Below are positions 18,630 through 26,800 of a DNA stretch of 64,000 bases, in pieces. The notes below the pieces were generated by a model. That model saw only the letters and a program-made list of their open reading frames with translations, made no database searches and was not told where the DNA came from. The DNA lies in contig DATAZY010000050.1 of assembly GCA_036271795.1 (NCBI GenBank), positions 58,679 through 122,678 of the forward strand. The letters run 5' to 3'. Position 1 is the first letter of the stretch. Each line of letters opens with the position of its first letter. Made by a program: the position numbers and the translations under genes. This stretch comes from Galbitalea sp036271795 (GTDB lineage: Bacteria; Actinomycetota; Actinomycetes; Actinomycetales; Microbacteriaceae).

Positions 18630-19510
18630 GCCATGCCCTCCACGCTCGTGCGGCCGCCGGCCAGTTCGACGAATCGCTCCTCGAGCGTCTTGCCCTTGCG
18701 GACGAAGTCCATCGTGCCCGAGTCGAGGATGGCGCCGTGAACAACGACGGCAACGTGGTCGCAGATTCGCTGGATGAGGTCCATGCTGTGGCTCGAGACG
18801 ACAACGGTTCCGCCGGAGTTCACATAGGTGCGAAGGATTTGCGTGACGTTTGCTGCAGACACCGGATCCACGGATTCGAACGGCTCATCGAGGATGAGCA
18901 GGCGCGGGGAATGGATCATCGCAGCGGCGAGAGCGATCTTCTTGCTCATGCCGGCCGAATAGTCGGTCACCAGACGGTTGAGCGCGTCCTCGAACCCGAA
19001 CGCGTGCGCGAGATCGGCGGTGCGAGCCCGCACGGTTTCCTCATCCAGCCCCCGCAGCGTTCCGGAGTAGAACAACAGCTGCGCGCCGGTCAGGCGGTCG
19101 AACAACCGGAGCCGGTCCGGCAAGACGCCCATGTTGCGCTTGGCCGCCACCGGATCGCTCCAGACATCCACACCGTGCACGATGACGCTTCCGGCATCGG
19201 GCCGTAGCAGCCCTGTGACCATTGATAGCGTTGTCGTCTTGCCTGCACCGTTCGGACCGACAATTCCGTAGAACGAACCGGCCTCGACGACAAGATCGAT
19301 GCCCGCGACGGCAATCGTGTCGCCGAACCGCTTTACCAGGCCCTGGATCGAGAGCACCGTTTCTCGCGGCTTGGGTTTTGGAGCCCGCGCCGGTGTGGCG
19401 CGGGCGGGCGATTTACGCGGAGTGGATTTTGCGGATGCACCCGTTCTGGCCGTCGCGGGTCGCTTGCTGGGCGTGCGAGGAACTGAGGCCGCGTCAGGTG
19501 CTGAATCCAC
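18605..19510 (-). CDS. ABC transporter ATP-binding protein with a basic N-terminal tail
   Basis: A 301-residue nucleotide-binding subunit. Walker A is GPNGAGKT (residues 85-92), the signature is YSAGMSKK, Walker B is LLILDEP, and the switch region is VVVSSHSMDL. Residues 1-50 form a low-complexity tail rich in Ala, Pro, Arg and Lys, unusual for these subunits and probably disordered. The start is GTG at 19510; a later start removing the tail cannot be excluded. It is the first gene of the pair with the permease. Confidence 0.88.
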   Translation of the reverse strand: MDSAPDAASVPRTPSKRPATARTGASAKSTPRKSPARATPARAPKPKPRETVLSIQGLVKRFGDTIAVAGIDLVVEAGSFYGIVGPNGAGKTTTLSMVTGLLRPDAGSVIVHGVDVWSDPVAAKRNMGVLPDRLRLFDRLTGAQLLFYSGTLRGLDEETVRARTADLAHAFGFEDALNRLVTDYSAGMSKKIALAAAMIHSPRLLILDEPFESVDPVSAANVTQILRTYVNSGGTVVVSSHSMDLIQRICDHVAVVVHGAILDSGTMDFVRKGKTLEERFVELAGGRTSVEGMAWLNSFSD

Positions 19511-19736
19511 TGGTCAACCGTACCAAGCTGCGCTCGGCGCAATTTGCTAAGTATCACGAATCCACAACAACACTCCATGAAACAACCGGACTCACAGGAG
19601 CGCCCGATAGTGTCTAAGGAGAAGCACAACGGTGTGTCCACACGTAAACCCCAAGGTTAACGATCAGCAAATTCTTAGGAATTACCGCTTGATTTGGGAT
19701 AAGTCCCCCGGGGTGAAGCACATTAGGAGACGAATC

Positions 19737-20429
19737 GTGAGCACGCAGGTCGTAATACTTGCTGCCGGCATGGGCAGTCGCCTCGGTCGTACGCTTCCGA
19801 AGCCGCTGACGCCGTTGGCCGACGGTCGCAGCATTCTGCAACAGCAGTTCGACAACATCCACCAGACTCTGGGCCAGAAGACGCCCATCACTCTCGTTGT
19901 TGGCTACAAGCTCGAGCACATCATCGAAGCCTTCCCCGACGCATCGTTCGTCTACAACGAGCAGTACGACCAGACCAATACTTCCAAGAGCCTTCTGCGC
20001 GCCCTTCAGGCGTCGGCGAACGGTGGTGTTCTCTGGATGAACGGAGACGTCGTCTTCGATCCCGCCGCGCTCAACCGCATCGCCTCGTATATCGAGCGCG
20101 ACCAGTCCTTCGTCTGTGTCAATACCGGCAAAGTGAACGAAGAAGAGGTCAAGTTCACCGTCGACGCCGAAGGATTCATCATGGGCCTGTCGAAGACCGT
20201 CGCTGGCGGACTCGGCGAGGCCATCGGAATCAACTACATTTCGAGCTATCACAAGGCGATCCTGACCCACCACCTGAAGCGCGTCGCCGATCAGGATTAC
20301 TTCGAACGCGGTCTCGAGTTGGCGATCGAGCAGGACAAGCTCCGCATTGAGCCCGTTGACATTTCCGACCTCTACGCGGTCGAGGTCGATTTCGCCGAAG
20401 ACCTCGAGCGGGCCAACCTGTTCGTGTAA
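19737..20429 (+). CDS. LicC/GlmU-type sugar or choline nucleotidyltransferase
   Basis: A 230-residue nucleotidyltransferase with the N-terminal signature VVILAAGMGSRLGRTLPKPL, the segment NTSKSLLRALQ, the metal-site block GVLWMNGDVVFDP and the late EVDFAEDLERA. It resembles the LicC phosphocholine cytidylyltransferase/NTP-transferase group (COG1213). GTG at 19737 was chosen because AGGAGA lies 7-12 nt upstream; the frame is open further up to 19632 without signals. It sits just before an O-antigen/teichoic-acid-type exporter, so an activated head group or decoration for the exported polymer is inferred. Confidence 0.78.
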   Translation: MSTQVVILAAGMGSRLGRTLPKPLTPLADGRSILQQQFDNIHQTLGQKTPITLVVGYKLEHIIEAFPDASFVYNEQYDQTNTSKSLLRALQASANGGVLWMNGDVVFDPAALNRIASYIERDQSFVCVNTGKVNEEEVKFTVDAEGFIMGLSKTVAGGLGEAIGINYISSYHKAILTHHLKRVADQDYFERGLELAIEQDKLRIEPVDISDLYAVEVDFAEDLERANLFV

Positions 20430-20438
20430 TGCCATTTT

Positions 20439-20463
20439 GTTCGCCGGTCCCCGCCCGGCGAAC
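20439..20463 (+). terminator. GC-rich hairpin after the nucleotidyltransferase gene
   Basis: A 9-bp perfect stem (GTTCGCCGG / CCGGCGAAC) with a 7-nt loop begins 9 nt after the stop codon at 20429. No T-run follows, so it may slow rather than fully stop transcription, a common form in high-GC actinobacteria. Confidence 0.5.
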
Positions 20464-20568
20464 CCAGCTGCGCCGACCGTCCAGACAACTAGATCAGTGC
20501 CCGGCATGACGAATCTCTTCAGGTTCTCGCGCTAAAGTCGAGCGTTAGTTCGACTGATTGAGGACCGT

Positions 20569-21390
20569 TTGACTGCCGTTATTGCACCACGCCGCGAGCG
20601 ATCCGCCGCCCAGCGATATCGGCATTCCCTGTGGCTGTTGACCAAACGTGACCTGCAGGTTCGCTACACGACTTCCGCACTTGGCTACATCTGGTCGATT
20701 CTCGACCCACTTCTGATGTCGGGGATCTACTACTTCGTGTTCGTGATCCTGTTCGGCCGCGGGACGCCCATCGAGCAGCCATACATCGTGTTCCTGCTGA
20801 CCGCACTCCTGCCGTGGACCTGGTTCAACGGTTCGATGAACGACATGGCGAAGGCCTTCATCCGCGAGTCCAAGCTGATTCGGTCCACCAGCATTCCGCG
20901 CTCGATCTGGGTGATGCGGATCACGCTGTCGAAAGGCATCGAGTTTCTCCTGAGCCTGCCGGTGCTGGTCGTGTTCGTTCTCATCTCCCAGTTCACGAAA
21001 ACTCCCGCACACATTCGATTCGACACGTTCTACTCGCTCCTCGCCATCGTTCTCGAGGCCACCCTCATCATCGGGCTCGGCCTGATCATCGCCCCCGTCG
21101 TCGTTTTCTTCCGCGACCTGGAGCGCGCGATCAAGCTCGCACTACGGCTGTTGTTCTATGCGACTCCCATCGTGTACAGCATCCAGAAATTCGACAGTCA
21201 CGGCCTCCTGAAGAAAATTCTCGATCTCAACCCGCTCACCGGGATTATGTCGATTTATCGGGCGTCGTTTTTCTCCGGCTCTCTCGACTGGGGTGCCGTC
21301 ATCATTTCGGCCATCGAGGCGGTCATCATTCTCGGCATCGGAATCCTCATGTTCCGTCGTAACGTTCGCGCCGTCCTGAAGGAGCTCTAA
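20569..21390 (+). CDS. Polysaccharide/teichoic acid ABC exporter, permease (TagG-like)
   Basis: A 273-residue ABC-2 membrane protein with six hydrophobic segments. Landmarks are RYRHSLWLLTKRDLQVRYTT at the start, typical of the Wzm/TagG family, and LGYIWSILDPLLM, PWTWFNGSMNDMAKAFIRE and NPLTGIMSIYR. It should flip a lipid-linked polymer across the membrane with the ATPase encoded next. The start is TTG at 20569, with TGAGGA 5-10 nt upstream. The stop is 2 nt from the ATPase start. Confidence 0.88.
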   Translation: MTAVIAPRRERSAAQRYRHSLWLLTKRDLQVRYTTSALGYIWSILDPLLMSGIYYFVFVILFGRGTPIEQPYIVFLLTALLPWTWFNGSMNDMAKAFIRESKLIRSTSIPRSIWVMRITLSKGIEFLLSLPVLVVFVLISQFTKTPAHIRFDTFYSLLAIVLEATLIIGLGLIIAPVVVFFRDLERAIKLALRLLFYATPIVYSIQKFDSHGLLKKILDLNPLTGIMSIYRASFFSGSLDWGAVIISAIEAVIILGIGILMFRRNVRAVLKEL

Positions 21391-21392
21391 CG

Positions 21393-22166
21393 ATGACCCA
21401 GCCAGGGATGCTGTCGGCTGCCGCGGCGACCGCGAGCAAGCCGGTAATTGTCGCGCACGATCTCGGAATCCAGTTCAAACGCAACAGACGTCACCGACGC
21501 AGCTTCAAGGACCTGTTCTCGGAGAGCAGCAGGCGCGCGCGACCCGACGAGTTCTGGGCGCTGCGTAACATCAGTTTCTCCGTTCAGTCAGGCGAGGCGG
21601 TCGGTGTCGTCGGACGCAACGGCCAGGGCAAGTCAACGCTTCTCAAGCTGGTCGCCGATGTCATGATCCCGGACGAGGGCAGAGTCGCCGTGACCGGCGG
21701 GGTGGCGCCACTCATCGAGATCACCGGCGGGTTTGTGGATGACCTCAGCGTGCGCGAAAACGTCTTCCTTACTGCGGGTTTGCACGGGATGAGCGTCGAG
21801 GAAATCGAAAGTCGGTTCGACGAGATCATCAGCTTCGCCGACATCGGCGACTTCCTGGATACGCCGTACAAGCACCTCTCGAGCGGCATGCGGGTGCGGA
21901 TCGCGTTCGCCGTGATCTCGCGACTCGAGGAGCCCATCCTTCTCGTCGACGAGGTTCTCGCGGTCGGCGACCGGCAGTTCAAGGAGAAGTGTTACGCGCG
22001 CATCGACGAACTGCTTGCGGGCGGCCGCACCATGTTCTTTGTCTCCCACAGTGAGGCTGACCTTCTGAGGTTCTGCAAGCGTGGCCTCTACCTCGACAAG
22101 GGCAAGCTGGTACTCGACGGACCAATACAAGAGGTTGTCGACCGCTACAACGCCGACTACAAGTAG
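21393..22166 (+). CDS. Polysaccharide/teichoic acid ABC exporter, ATPase (TagH-like)
   Basis: A 257-residue ATPase of the Wzt/TagH class. Walker A is GRNGQGKST, the signature is LSSGMRVRIAFAV, Walker B is PILLVDEVLAVGD, and the H-loop is FFVSHSEADL. The N-terminal KRNRRHRRSFKDLF followed by FWALRNISF is typical of polysaccharide exporters rather than importers. No C-terminal carbohydrate-binding domain is present, so polymer selection must depend on the lipid or sugar head. It forms an operon with the permease and probably with 22172-22936. Confidence 0.9.
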   Translation: MTQPGMLSAAAATASKPVIVAHDLGIQFKRNRRHRRSFKDLFSESSRRARPDEFWALRNISFSVQSGEAVGVVGRNGQGKSTLLKLVADVMIPDEGRVAVTGGVAPLIEITGGFVDDLSVRENVFLTAGLHGMSVEEIESRFDEIISFADIGDFLDTPYKHLSSGMRVRIAFAVISRLEEPILLVDEVLAVGDRQFKEKCYARIDELLAGGRTMFFVSHSEADLLRFCKRGLYLDKGKLVLDGPIQEVVDRYNADYK

Positions 22167-22171
22167 AAGCT

Positions 22172-22936
22172 ATGACAATCGTTCCGAGCGGTAAAGGTTT
22201 CCCACCTACTGGCATTCCCGGTGGCGCGACCATGGGTCGGACCGTCGACCGCATGCTGACGGTGCAGCGACCCGTTGTCCTCGCGCATATCCGCAGCATC
22301 CGGAGGTCGAAGCCTGCCGCGTCGCCCGCCGAGATCATCCGCACGCTCGAACGGCGCTATCTTGCCGCCGTGACGACCGGAGGCGCGCTGGTCGGCGCCG
22401 CCGCCGCAATCCCTGCCGTCGGCACCGTCGCATCGATTGCGCTGTCGACCGCGGAGACGGCGGGCTTTCTGGAAGCCAGCGCACTCTTCGCGCAATCGGT
22501 CACGGAGGTGCACGGCATCGCGGTCACCGACCCTGAGCGGGCCCGGACTCTCGTGATGACCATGATCCTCGGCAGCGCCGGCAGCGATCTGGTCGAACAG
22601 CTCGCCGGCGAAGTGGTGGGAACCGGTCCGGGCCGTTCGGCCTTTTGGGGCGAGCTGATCACCAAGAACGTGCCGAAGTCGGCTCTCGGAAGCGTTGCCC
22701 GTCGCCTGCGCACTTTCTTCCTCAAGAAGTTCGCCGCGAACGAGGGCGCCGGGATTATCGGGCGCGCGATCCCGTTCGGAATCGGTGCTGTCATCGGCGG
22801 CGTCGGCAACCACTTTCTCGGTCGCAGGGTGGTCACGAGTTCGAGGACGGCGTTCGGCCCCGCCCCTTCCCATTTCCCGACCTCGCTGGATGCCACTCCT
22901 CCCCAGAGAACCCGCAAGGCGGCACTCCCCCAGTAG
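22172..22936 (+). CDS. Unrecognised glycine/alanine-rich, possibly membrane-associated protein (EcsC-like?)
   Basis: A 254-residue protein starting 5 nt after the TagH-like stop, so probably in the same transcript. The centre has hydrophobic stretches (AVTTGGALVGAAAAIPAVG, VASIALSTAETAGFLEASAL) and a second one near IPFGIGAVIGGVGNHFLG. The pattern of ERRYL, a glycine-rich hydrophobic region and a helical part faintly recalls EcsC-family proteins, but I cannot assert that. The C-terminus is proline- and basic-rich. No function is assigned. Confidence 0.65.
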   Translation: MTIVPSGKGFPPTGIPGGATMGRTVDRMLTVQRPVVLAHIRSIRRSKPAASPAEIIRTLERRYLAAVTTGGALVGAAAAIPAVGTVASIALSTAETAGFLEASALFAQSVTEVHGIAVTDPERARTLVMTMILGSAGSDLVEQLAGEVVGTGPGRSAFWGELITKNVPKSALGSVARRLRTFFLKKFAANEGAGIIGRAIPFGIGAVIGGVGNHFLGRRVVTSSRTAFGPAPSHFPTSLDATPPQRTRKAALPQ

Positions 22937-22973
22937 CCGCGGGGCGGTCGGATGCGGCAGCTAATTTTCTTGC

Positions 22974-23270
22974 ATGACCCGAACCCGACTAGCGGCTCTC
23001 AGTTCCGAGAGCGCCTACCGCGTGCCCTGGCACTTCGAGCGCGGCGACGGTCATTTCGCCCTGCGTAACCTCGGGCCAGAGCGACTCGCCGCAGTCACCT
23101 TCAACCTCTACGGCTCCGGCATCATGCCGGCATCGGCTCCCGCAACGCTCGAGTCGGGCGACGCCCTCGAGATCGTGATTGCTGGGCGCGACCTGGCGAA
23201 GGACACCATCGGGCTCGTTCGCTGGTTCCGACCGAACGGGCAGGAATACCTGTGGCGGGTGAGCTTCTAG
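22974..23270 (+). CDS. Small conserved-looking protein, function unknown
   Basis: A 98-residue soluble protein with beta-rich character: FALRNLGPERLAAVTFNLYG, LESGDALEIVIAGRDL, then WFRPNGQEYLWRVSF. The pattern suggests a small immunoglobulin- or carbohydrate-binding-like beta-sandwich. No motif is recognised. It is 37 nt after the preceding gene on the same strand and ends before the XRE regulator, which is convergent. Confidence 0.6.
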   Translation: MTRTRLAALSSESAYRVPWHFERGDGHFALRNLGPERLAAVTFNLYGSGIMPASAPATLESGDALEIVIAGRDLAKDTIGLVRWFRPNGQEYLWRVSF

Positions 23271-23322
23271 CGTGCCCTCGCCCCATCGTGGCGCCGTCAA
23301 CAGGAGATATTCGGCTTCCTGC

Positions 23323-23375
23323 GTTGTCAACAGGATGGGCTCGGCAATTCGAGCGAGCGACTCCTGTTGAGCAAC
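23323..23375. terminator. Compound hairpin between convergent genes, built on TCAACAGGA
   Basis: GTTG-TCAACAGGA (from 23323) pairs with TCCTGTTGA-g-CAAC (to 23375), a 13-bp stem with one bulge. An inner GCTCG/CGAGC stem lies around 23339-23354. A third copy of GTCAACAGGA lies exactly 30 bp upstream (23296-23305). It sits immediately beyond the XRE stop codon and after the stop of the 98-residue gene, so a terminator role for one or both strands is plausible. Confidence 0.4.
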
Positions 23376-23675
23376 TCAGCGTCGGTCCGTCCGCTCCCGC
23401 ACGAACTCTCGCGCGGTGAATACTCGACGCTTCTCGGGTAAAGCGTCGGCCCTGATTCCGGCCAAAAGCTCCGCGACATCCACTCCCAGCACGGTCGCGA
23501 GACGGATGAGCGTGTGCAGCTCCGGATTGCCGAGCCCTCGCTCGATCTTGCCGTAGTTCGAGACGTTCATGCTCGCCAGATTGGCGATGTCTTCCTGGCT
23601 GCAGGCGGCTTTCAGCCTCAGGTCACGCAACCGGCCGCCGAGCAAGCGAGACGCTTCGGAGACCGGTTCGACCAT
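23376..23675 (-). CDS. XRE-family helix-turn-helix regulator, possible R-M controller
   Basis: A 99-residue DNA-binding protein. The helix-turn-helix covers residues 14-68: LRDLRLKAACSQEDIANLAS, then NVSNYGKIERGLGNPELHTL and IRLATVLGVDVAELL. A short basic C-terminal tail follows (KRRVFTAREFVRERTDRR). It is divergent from the restriction-modification gene with 141 nt between starts. Its size and position fit a controller (C-protein-like) regulator of that gene, an inference from context. Confidence 0.82.
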   Translation of the reverse strand: MVEPVSEASRLLGGRLRDLRLKAACSQEDIANLASMNVSNYGKIERGLGNPELHTLIRLATVLGVDVAELLAGIRADALPEKRRVFTAREFVRERTDRR

Positions 23676-23726
23676 CCCCTATGCCTAGTTGCCCGGGCCT
23701 CCCGTAGCCAGATGTCAGAGCACCCA

Positions 23727-23752
23727 TGCTTTAATGCCTCAGGCCTATAGCA
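23727..23752. promoter_or_regulatory. Imperfect palindrome between the regulator and the R-M gene
   Basis: TGCTTTAATGCC, a TCA spacer, and GGCCTATAGCA form an imperfect inverted repeat roughly midway between the divergent XRE and R-M starts, next to a TATAGC-like element. A binding site for the XRE protein is a reasonable guess; this is pattern reading only. Confidence 0.3.
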
Positions 23753-23816
23753 CTTATCTGTGGGTTCGGGATCGGGCCTCGAGTCGCGTCCCGCATTTCG
23801 AGACTGAGGATGTTCG

Positions 23817-26800
23817 TTGCCCGGAATTCACGAGCTTCTTGCCGAGTACGCGGGCTTCGCAACCGACACCCGACACAAAGGTCTGCTGTTCGAGAAGCTG
23901 ATTCAGAAGTTTCTGCAGACCGACAGGACCTATTCCGACAAGTACGACGCGGTCTGGCTCTGGCAGGACTGGCCCGACCGTCACGGCAAGGTCGACACCG
24001 GGATTGACCTGGTTGCCAGAGACAAGTTCACCGGCGAGCTCTGCGCTATCCAGTGCAAGTTCTACGACCCGCACTACAACCTGCAGAAGAGCGACATCGA
24101 CTCGTTCTTCACCGCCTCCGGCAAGGAGGGGTTCACCTCACGAATCATCGTTTCGACGACAGACAAGTGGTCGAAGCACGCTGAAGACGCGCTCAACAAC
24201 CAACAAATTGTCACAACACGCATCGGGGTCGACGACCTGGCGAACTCCGAGATCGACTGGTCGAAATACTCTCTGACCGATCCCGACTCGATTGTCACCG
24301 TCGAGCCAAAGAAGTTGCGCGAGCATCAGATCGAGGCGCTTGGCAACGTGGTCGCGGGATTCGACGACTCCGACCGCGGCAAGATGATCATGGCCTGCGG
24401 TACGGGCAAGACGTTCACGAGTCTGCGGATCGCCGAGAGGCTGGTGGAGCCCGGGGGTTCCGTTCTCTTCCTCGTGCCTTCGATCGCACTGATGTCGCAA
24501 ACGCTTAAGGAGTGGACGGCGCAGTCCGAGCATCCAATTCGCGCCTACGCGATTTGCTCCGACACGAAAGTCGGCAAGAACCACGAGGACTACTCCGTCA
24601 GCGACCTGGCCTTTCCCGCAACGACCAAATCCGCCGCGCTCGTCGCCGAGGTGAAGAAGGGCTCCAATCCGGGCGGCCTCACGGTGTACTTCTCGACGTA
24701 TCAGTCGATTCAGGTCATCCATGAAGCACAGGATGCGGGCCTCCCCGAATTCGATCTGACCGTCTGCGATGAAGCGCATCGCACCACGGGCGTGACCCTC
24801 AAGGACGACGACGAGTCGAACTTCGTTCGCGTGCACGACGCGAAGTTCATCCGGTCTACGAGACGCCTCTACATGACGGCGACGCCGAAGATTTATGGCG
24901 ACGCGGTGAAGTCCAAGGCAAAGGATGCGACCGCAGAGATCGCCAGTATGGATGACGTCACGAAATTCGGCCCGGAGTTTCACCGACTCGGGTTCGGCGA
25001 AGCCGTCGAGCGCGACCTTCTGACCGACTACCGCGTGCTGGTCCTTGCGGTCAGCCAGGATGTCGCGTCGATCGGATACCAGCAGCACACCGCGAAAGGT
25101 GGAGAGCTCGCGGTTCATGACGCGGCGCGGATCGTCGGCATCTACAAGGCGCTGGCCAAGAGCGGCGTCGAGGATCTTGGTCCGTGGCCCGGTGATCGCG
25201 AGCCGATGCGCCGCGCGGTTGCCTTTTCTCGGTCGATCAAGGACTCCCAAACGGTCTCGAGTTGGCTCGATCGGAATGCGACGATTCCTGCCGCCCTCAC
25301 TGCGGGCGACGATCCGCTGATCCTGGAGTCTCGCCACGTCGACGGCACCATGAACGTGCTCCAGAGAAACAACCTGCTCGACTGGCTCAAGGCTGACTCG
25401 CCCGCCAACAGCACGCGCATCCTGACGAACGCGCGCTGCCTCAGTGAAGGCGTCGATGTCCCATCCCTCGACGCGGTGATCTTCTTGAACTCGCGCGACA
25501 GCCAGATTGACGTCGTCCAGAGCGTGGGTCGCGTCATGCGCAAAGCGGAGGGCAAGAGCTACGGCTACATCATCCTGCCCGTCGCAGTCCCGGCCGGCAT
25601 CGAGCCCGACAAGGCCCTCAACGACAACGCGAAATACAAGGTGGTGTGGGAGGTCCTGCGGGCTCTTCGCGCACACGATGAGCGCTTCGAGGCGAAGATC
25701 GAGACCTTCGATCTGAACCGCACGACGAAGGATGACCAGATCCAGGTCATTGGCGTCAAGGATCTGTACCCGAGCGTCGAAGGTCAGGGCGATCAGCAGA
25801 TCACCCTCGATTTCACCCCACTGGGCGATGAGTGGCGCGAAGCCGTCTACGCGAAGCTTGTTCAGAAGGTCGGCGAGCGCGAGTACTGGGAAAACTGGGC
25901 CACGAGCGTTGCCGACGTTGCGGCCACTCAGACCATGCGGATCAAGGCTCTCGTCGACACCTCGCCCGAGGTGCGCGCGCAGTTCGATCGCTTCGTCAAG
26001 GGTCTGCAGGACAACCTCAATCCAAGCGTCACCGACCAGGACGCACTCGAGATGCTCGCACAGCACCTGATAACCAAGCCCGTGCTCGAGGCGCTTTTCG
26101 ACGGGTTCAGCTTCGCCGAGAACAACGCAGTGGCAAAAGCGATGGAAGGCATGCTGACAGTCCTGCAGGGCTCCAATCTGGAGTCGGAGCTGGAGGGTCT
26201 CGAGGGCTTCTATGCGAGCGTCCGGATGCGTGTCGCCCAAATCAAAGATCCGATCGGCAAGCAGGAGTTCCTGAAGCTGCTCTACCAGCGCTTCTTTGCC
26301 GTTGCGATGAAGAAAGCCAGCGAACGCCTCGGGATCGTCTACACGCCGACGGAGATCGTCGACTTCATCCTGCGCAGCGTGGACCACGTTCTTCGCACGG
26401 AGTTCGATTCGTCGATCTCCGCAGAGGGCGTGCATATCCTCGACCCATTCACGGGAACTGGGACGTTCATCGCGCAGCTGCTGCTTTCGGATCTGATTTC
26501 GGATGCCGACCTGCCGCGCAAATACCGTCACGAGCTGCACGCCAACGAGCTCAACCTGCTCGCCTACTACGTGGCCGCCGTCAACATCGAAGAGGCGTAT
26601 CACTCACGTATGGGCGGCAATTACGTGCCGTTCGATGGCATCCTGCTGACGGACACCTTCCAGATGTATGAAGCGGACGACGAGCTCGACTCCGAGGGTG
26701 TCTTCGTCGAGAACAATCAGGGCGTCATCGACCAGATGAAGGCGCCGATCAGCGTGATCGTGGGGAACCCGCCGTACTCCGCGGGTCAGTCGAGCGCAAA

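Noticed and set aside
24138..26603. Long minus-strand open frame opposite the R-M gene (821 codons)
   Set aside because: It is the shadow of a gene with intact helicase and methyltransferase motifs, and its own sequence has no domain or start signal.
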